64,000 nt of DNA from Komagataella phaffii GS115 (lineage: Eukaryota; Ascomycota; Pichiomycetes; Pichiales; Pichiaceae): positions 496,001-560,000 of the forward strand of contig NC_012963.1 of NCBI RefSeq assembly GCF_000027005.1. Direction: 5' to 3'. The position numbers and the translations under genes were made by a program. Of the stretch, positions 60,950-64,000 are shown in pieces (the first letter of the stretch is position 1; each line of letters opens with the position of its first letter). A model generated the notes under the pieces. It did no database searches. It was not told where the DNA came from and saw only the letters and a program-made list of their open reading frames with translations.

Positions 60950-61070
60950 GGTTGCGGCCATATCTAGCAGAAAGCACCGTTTCCCGTCCGATCAACCGTA
61001 GTTAAGCTGCTAAGAGCCTGACCGAGTAGTGTAGTGGGAGACCATACGCGAAACTCAGGTGCTGCAATCT
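60950..61070 (+). rRNA. 5S ribosomal RNA, solitary copy
   Basis: These 121 nt start GGTTGCGGCCATATCTAGCA and end ACTCAGGTGCTGCAATCT, differing from S. cerevisiae 5S at only a few bases. The acceptor-like helix I pairs end to end. Internal control region elements (AGTTAAGC, GAGCCTGACCGAGTAGTG) are intact. A T-run follows directly. It lies between NTE1 and ULP2, outside any rDNA repeat, so it is one of a set of dispersed 5S genes. Confidence 0.97.
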
Positions 61071-61075
61071 TTTTT
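61071..61075 (+). terminator. Pol III terminator of the 5S gene
   Basis: A T-run follows the 5S 3' end immediately (six T counting the last 5S base). Confidence 0.75.
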
Positions 61076-61992
61076 CTTTCTCGCAAATCATCCACTATTA
61101 AAAGAGAGGGAAGTCAACTGAGAAGCTGACTACGGCAAAATTTCGTTTACTGTTTGTTGAATTCTCAATTCTTTTACGTATGTAGCCGTACTAGTGCCTT
61201 GTGTTTTGTTCTGGAAAATTTAAAATGTGTCTGGTACCTTGCCTCCTATGAATTGGATATTTCATATCTTCTCTTCGGAACCCACTTCATCCTTTCGATG
61301 TCCCACAAAGAAGCTTGAAGACGGTAGTTAAGTTGATAAGATTGAACTATTCGTCCTGATACAAAAAAGCAGCTAGAAAATCAAAACATTGTCTGATAGA
61401 CTACTTGTACAGATACGAATCATCATTTATTTGATCTTTAAGTAATCGTAATGTTGACTCTGCATATACATGCGGGTTCCAGAGTACATGCACGATAGAA
61501 CGATGTTCCAGTTTTTTAACCGAATACTAGAAATGATAGGCCACAGTAGAGCAACTACAGCAATCCTACTTTTTCTACTTCTTGTTAGAATCTCAAGAAG
61601 GAGACCAAAATTCAACAGTTGCTTATCTTATTTGACCATACTATGTGGTAATTAGACTTGGTGAAAAGAGGACACTGATGGCTCAAGGTTTCACTGAAAA
61701 AGTTCGTTCCTAATGTATTTATCAACATACGAATGCTTCAATTTGAAGATAGCTTTCGTTTACGAGAATTCAACACCATCGAACAGGCCCAAAAAGGGTG
61801 GGTAATTCATAGCTAGAAGCGTATTGAACAGATGAATAAAACATGAAAGTATAGGTAGTTATCTACAGTCTGGGTCTAACTAATTCAATGGCTTAACTTT
61901 AGCGAGAAATCCCAGCTCAACTTCAGTATGAAATGGCCTATACTTTGGCTGTTTAATTTTTCAATTAATTTGATAACAATTGTCGAGGATGA
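61076..61992. other. Non-coding region between 5S rRNA and ULP2
   Basis: About 920 bp with nothing firm. A 61-codon ATG frame at 61470-61655 has one hydrophobic stretch (AILLFLLLV) but no family support. No second 5S or tRNA signature was seen. Confidence 0.4.
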
Positions 61993-63849
61993 TTAATGCT
62001 CTGTGTTCTTAAGTTCAGCCTCTTTTTGTAACAAAAACGGTATTTGAGATTCAATCATGGCAGGATCACCATCTAAGATTTCCAAATCATCAGTTTGATC
62101 CACTACTCTTTCACTGAAAGACGCAGCCCCTTCCGAATCAATGCAACCATTTTTCAAATCACCATTCATGACTTGCCCAACTTTTTCGACGTCTTCTTGA
62201 GGAAAGTTCCTATCATGAAGATTTTGCTTTAATAATGATAGTATGATATCTCTCAGGTCCTTTCTGATAGTGCGCATCCCGGAAACTGGAAATAACTCGG
62301 TGGTTATTCTGTTCGTATCTGAGCTTCCAGATAATCTGGACTTGATCAGATCCATGAAAAGTGTATGCTTGGTTGTAAACTTACAGATGTTGAATATGAG
62401 ATGTAAACCACAGTCATTGAAATTGTTCTGCAATAATACATTCAATGTTCTGGTCTTTATCAGTTGGGTATTAATATCCAAATGCAGTTTTTCTTTTGCA
62501 TAACCCGCAAGAAAAAGCCTAATTGCTTTCGTTGCAGGTCCATGAGATTGCTTCAGAGAATCCAAAACGTACAAGTATGGTCTCTCAAAATTATGAATAT
62601 CCTTTGATAGGTATTTCCCGTTGACTATATTCTTCAGGTTTTGGATTATAATACAAAACCAGTGATAATTGTGATTGATAGGAATAATAACAAAATCATT
62701 TTCAAAAAGTGTATCGTTGTTTCGAAACCAGTTTTTCACATTGTCATACACTGATAAAACCGAATGATTGGGCGTAATCAGTTTTGAATATAGAAAACAG
62801 GAAAACAGTTCCACGCGAGCTTCATTGAAATCCTGGACGTAATACTTGAGAAAAAAATCAATTACGTTGTCGTTAATCCAATTATTGTTGTAAAGACATT
62901 TGAAATCAGAATTGTTTATGACAATCTTGCGAGAATCCTTGAACTGGTAACATAACTGATGGGTCAATACCAATTGTTTGCCTTCTCCTATTTCTTCATC
63001 GGCAACAACGGGAAGAGGGGTTTTACTTTTAGATTCTTTCGTTGGTTGGTGTGTCAATTTGGAGGAGAGTTTTGTATCCAGGTCTTCACCGTCTTCAGTG
63101 GCTAAGTCAATTTCCGTGGGTTGCTCTTCGTTAATCTTCTTCCGCCTAGCTCGAGTGATCCTACTATCCTCATCAGCCAGGTTAGAATAAAAATTTGTTG
63201 TGGATATTTTGGGGACTTTTGGTTCGTTCACTTCGTTCTTAAAATACTGCTGCAAGTCAGCAAAGTTCATTAGATGCAATTTAACCAGATATATCTTGCA
63301 CAATTGGCGAAATAACTGTTTCAGTTTTGCCACGTCTTGAACGTCAGTCTCGGGATCTAGGAAAAGCCATATTCGATTTGTTTTCGTGTCCTCGTCTAGT
63401 AATTCCCCGAAGATCTGTTTGCTGAGCACTTCAGTCTTACGAAACAGAATCACAAAATTCTTTTCATCTTCAGACATGTATATCTGGCTCAGAGATTTGA
63501 AGGGAATCTGAAACCTGGTTTTAGACGGAAGGTCAACTATGAGGTACAGGCTGTTAGGCCATATGCTTAAAAAAGGAACAGGTAAGGATATGTTTTTATT
63601 GATGATGGAGATGTGGTGCAAGTGAATCCTGAGAACCTCTTTTTTCTTTTCAAACGCATTTTTGTCTTCAATTCCATTCTTCGATCTTTTAACGATGGGA
63701 GCGCTTATTTTGTCTATGATGTGGCTTTGAAGATCAGCTGTTGTATTCAAACTATCACTTTGAGTCAACGAGTTCTTAGGTAGTCTTTGAAACCGTGAAA
63801 GGGAACCCATTTTCTTCGAACCCAGGGATTTCACTGATCCTCTGGCCAT
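61993..63849 (-). CDS. ULP2: SUMO protease Ulp2 (C48 family, SENP6/7-like)
   Basis: This is a 618-aa cysteine protease. The Ulp domain (about 305-500) has DFKCLYNNNWINDNVIDFFL, then catalytic His396 (NHNYHWFCIII), Asp430 (LYVLDSL), oxyanion Gln474 and nucleophile Cys480 (QNNFNDCGLH). The N-terminal part (about 70-200) looks like a folded PH-like module (LYLIVDLPSKTRFQIPFKSL); basic and acidic linkers flank the protease. Ulp2 trims poly-SUMO chains in the nucleus. S. cerevisiae Ulp2 is 1034 aa, so this copy is much shorter, mainly in the C-terminal tail. The start is the ATG at 63847-63849. Confidence 0.88.
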   Translation of the reverse strand: MARGSVKSLGSKKMGSLSRFQRLPKNSLTQSDSLNTTADLQSHIIDKISAPIVKRSKNGIEDKNAFEKKKEVLRIHLHHISIINKNISLPVPFLSIWPNSLYLIVDLPSKTRFQIPFKSLSQIYMSEDEKNFVILFRKTEVLSKQIFGELLDEDTKTNRIWLFLDPETDVQDVAKLKQLFRQLCKIYLVKLHLMNFADLQQYFKNEVNEPKVPKISTTNFYSNLADEDSRITRARRKKINEEQPTEIDLATEDGEDLDTKLSSKLTHQPTKESKSKTPLPVVADEEIGEGKQLVLTHQLCYQFKDSRKIVINNSDFKCLYNNNWINDNVIDFFLKYYVQDFNEARVELFSCFLYSKLITPNHSVLSVYDNVKNWFRNNDTLFENDFVIIPINHNYHWFCIIIQNLKNIVNGKYLSKDIHNFERPYLYVLDSLKQSHGPATKAIRLFLAGYAKEKLHLDINTQLIKTRTLNVLLQNNFNDCGLHLIFNICKFTTKHTLFMDLIKSRLSGSSDTNRITTELFPVSGMRTIRKDLRDIILSLLKQNLHDRNFPQEDVEKVGQVMNGDLKNGCIDSEGAASFSERVVDQTDDLEILDGDPAMIESQIPFLLQKEAELKNTEH

Positions 63850-64000
63850 TGACGCCGATCGTGAGTTCTGTAGAGTTCCCTTCGTCTTAAGAGAGAGGGG
63901 GAATAATTAAAGATCAAGTAATGTTCTACCTACAAAAGATAAAGATGACCTTAATGTTTTTAGCGAGGTATAGCTGGGAGTCCCAAAGAAGTAGCTAGGG
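63850..64000 (-). promoter_or_regulatory. ULP2 upstream region, window edge
   Basis: These 151 bp upstream of the ULP2 ATG carry no recognisable feature. The window ends here. Confidence 0.3.

Noticed and set aside
60820..61005. 61-codon ATG frame overlapping the 5S gene
   Set aside because: It runs into the 5S rRNA gene, so it is almost certainly chance.
61470..61655. 61-codon ATG frame with a hydrophobic stretch
   Set aside because: No family resemblance and no promoter or conservation evidence; an overlapping minus-strand frame is equally open.
1..64000. CRISPR arrays, bacterial operons, prophage or viral genes
   Set aside because: None seen; all recognised genes are typical budding-yeast chromosomal genes.

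Overview
The window is chromosomal DNA from a budding yeast, most likely a methylotrophic yeast of the Komagataella (Pichia pastoris) group. Three things point there. The genes are nearly all single-exon, with a few 50-60 nt introns of GTAAGT...CTAAC...AG type. CTG codons fall at positions of the plasma-membrane H+-ATPase that are normally leucine, which argues against the CTG-Ser/Ala clades. A complete 5S rRNA gene stands alone between protein genes instead of lying in the rDNA. The genus is an inference; the order Saccharomycetales is secure.

Region 1 (1-14.7 kb) is dense. It holds the 3' end of the rRNA helicase gene SPB4, the mitochondrial cysteine-synthase-like MCY1, a Zn2Cys6 regulator, the U1 snRNP gene SNU71, a signalling mucin of the Msb2 type, an IRC19-like gene, an unrecognised two-exon gene that meets a four-TM membrane protein tail to tail at a shared stop, a secreted double-psi beta-barrel protein, a two-exon SERF protein and TIF34 (eIF3i).

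Region 2 (14.8-20.2 kb) is bracketed by two identical tRNA-Ser(UGA) genes in opposite orientation, each with a 10-nt intron. Between them are a gene-free stretch of about 3.3 kb and one large unrecognised membrane protein gene.

Region 3 (20.8-28.5 kb) holds an Osh1/Osh2-type oxysterol-binding protein whose reading frame is interrupted once, the proteasome chaperone HSM3, the ESCRT protein CHM7 and a UBX7-like Cdc48 cofactor.

Region 4 (28.5-37.9 kb) has a 2-kb non-coding stretch upstream of PMA1, PMA1 itself, a Vht1/Seo1-like permease, DPM1, a Gag1-clamp-domain protein and a small coiled-coil protein.

Region 5 (38-49.1 kb) carries VAM6/VPS39 overlapping UTP21 tail to tail by 44 bp, VIP1, PRS1 and a BER1/SRR1-domain gene that is frame-broken at an A7 run.

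Region 6 (49.2-64 kb) has FAS1 and NTE1 transcribed divergently, the solitary 5S rRNA gene and the SUMO protease gene ULP2.

The genes are ordinary housekeeping and membrane-biology genes with no operon logic. The points most worth checking are the two frame breaks, the paired intron-bearing tRNA genes around a gene desert, the orphan spliced gene, and the palindrome upstream of the beta-barrel gene. I found no clearly new multi-gene system.
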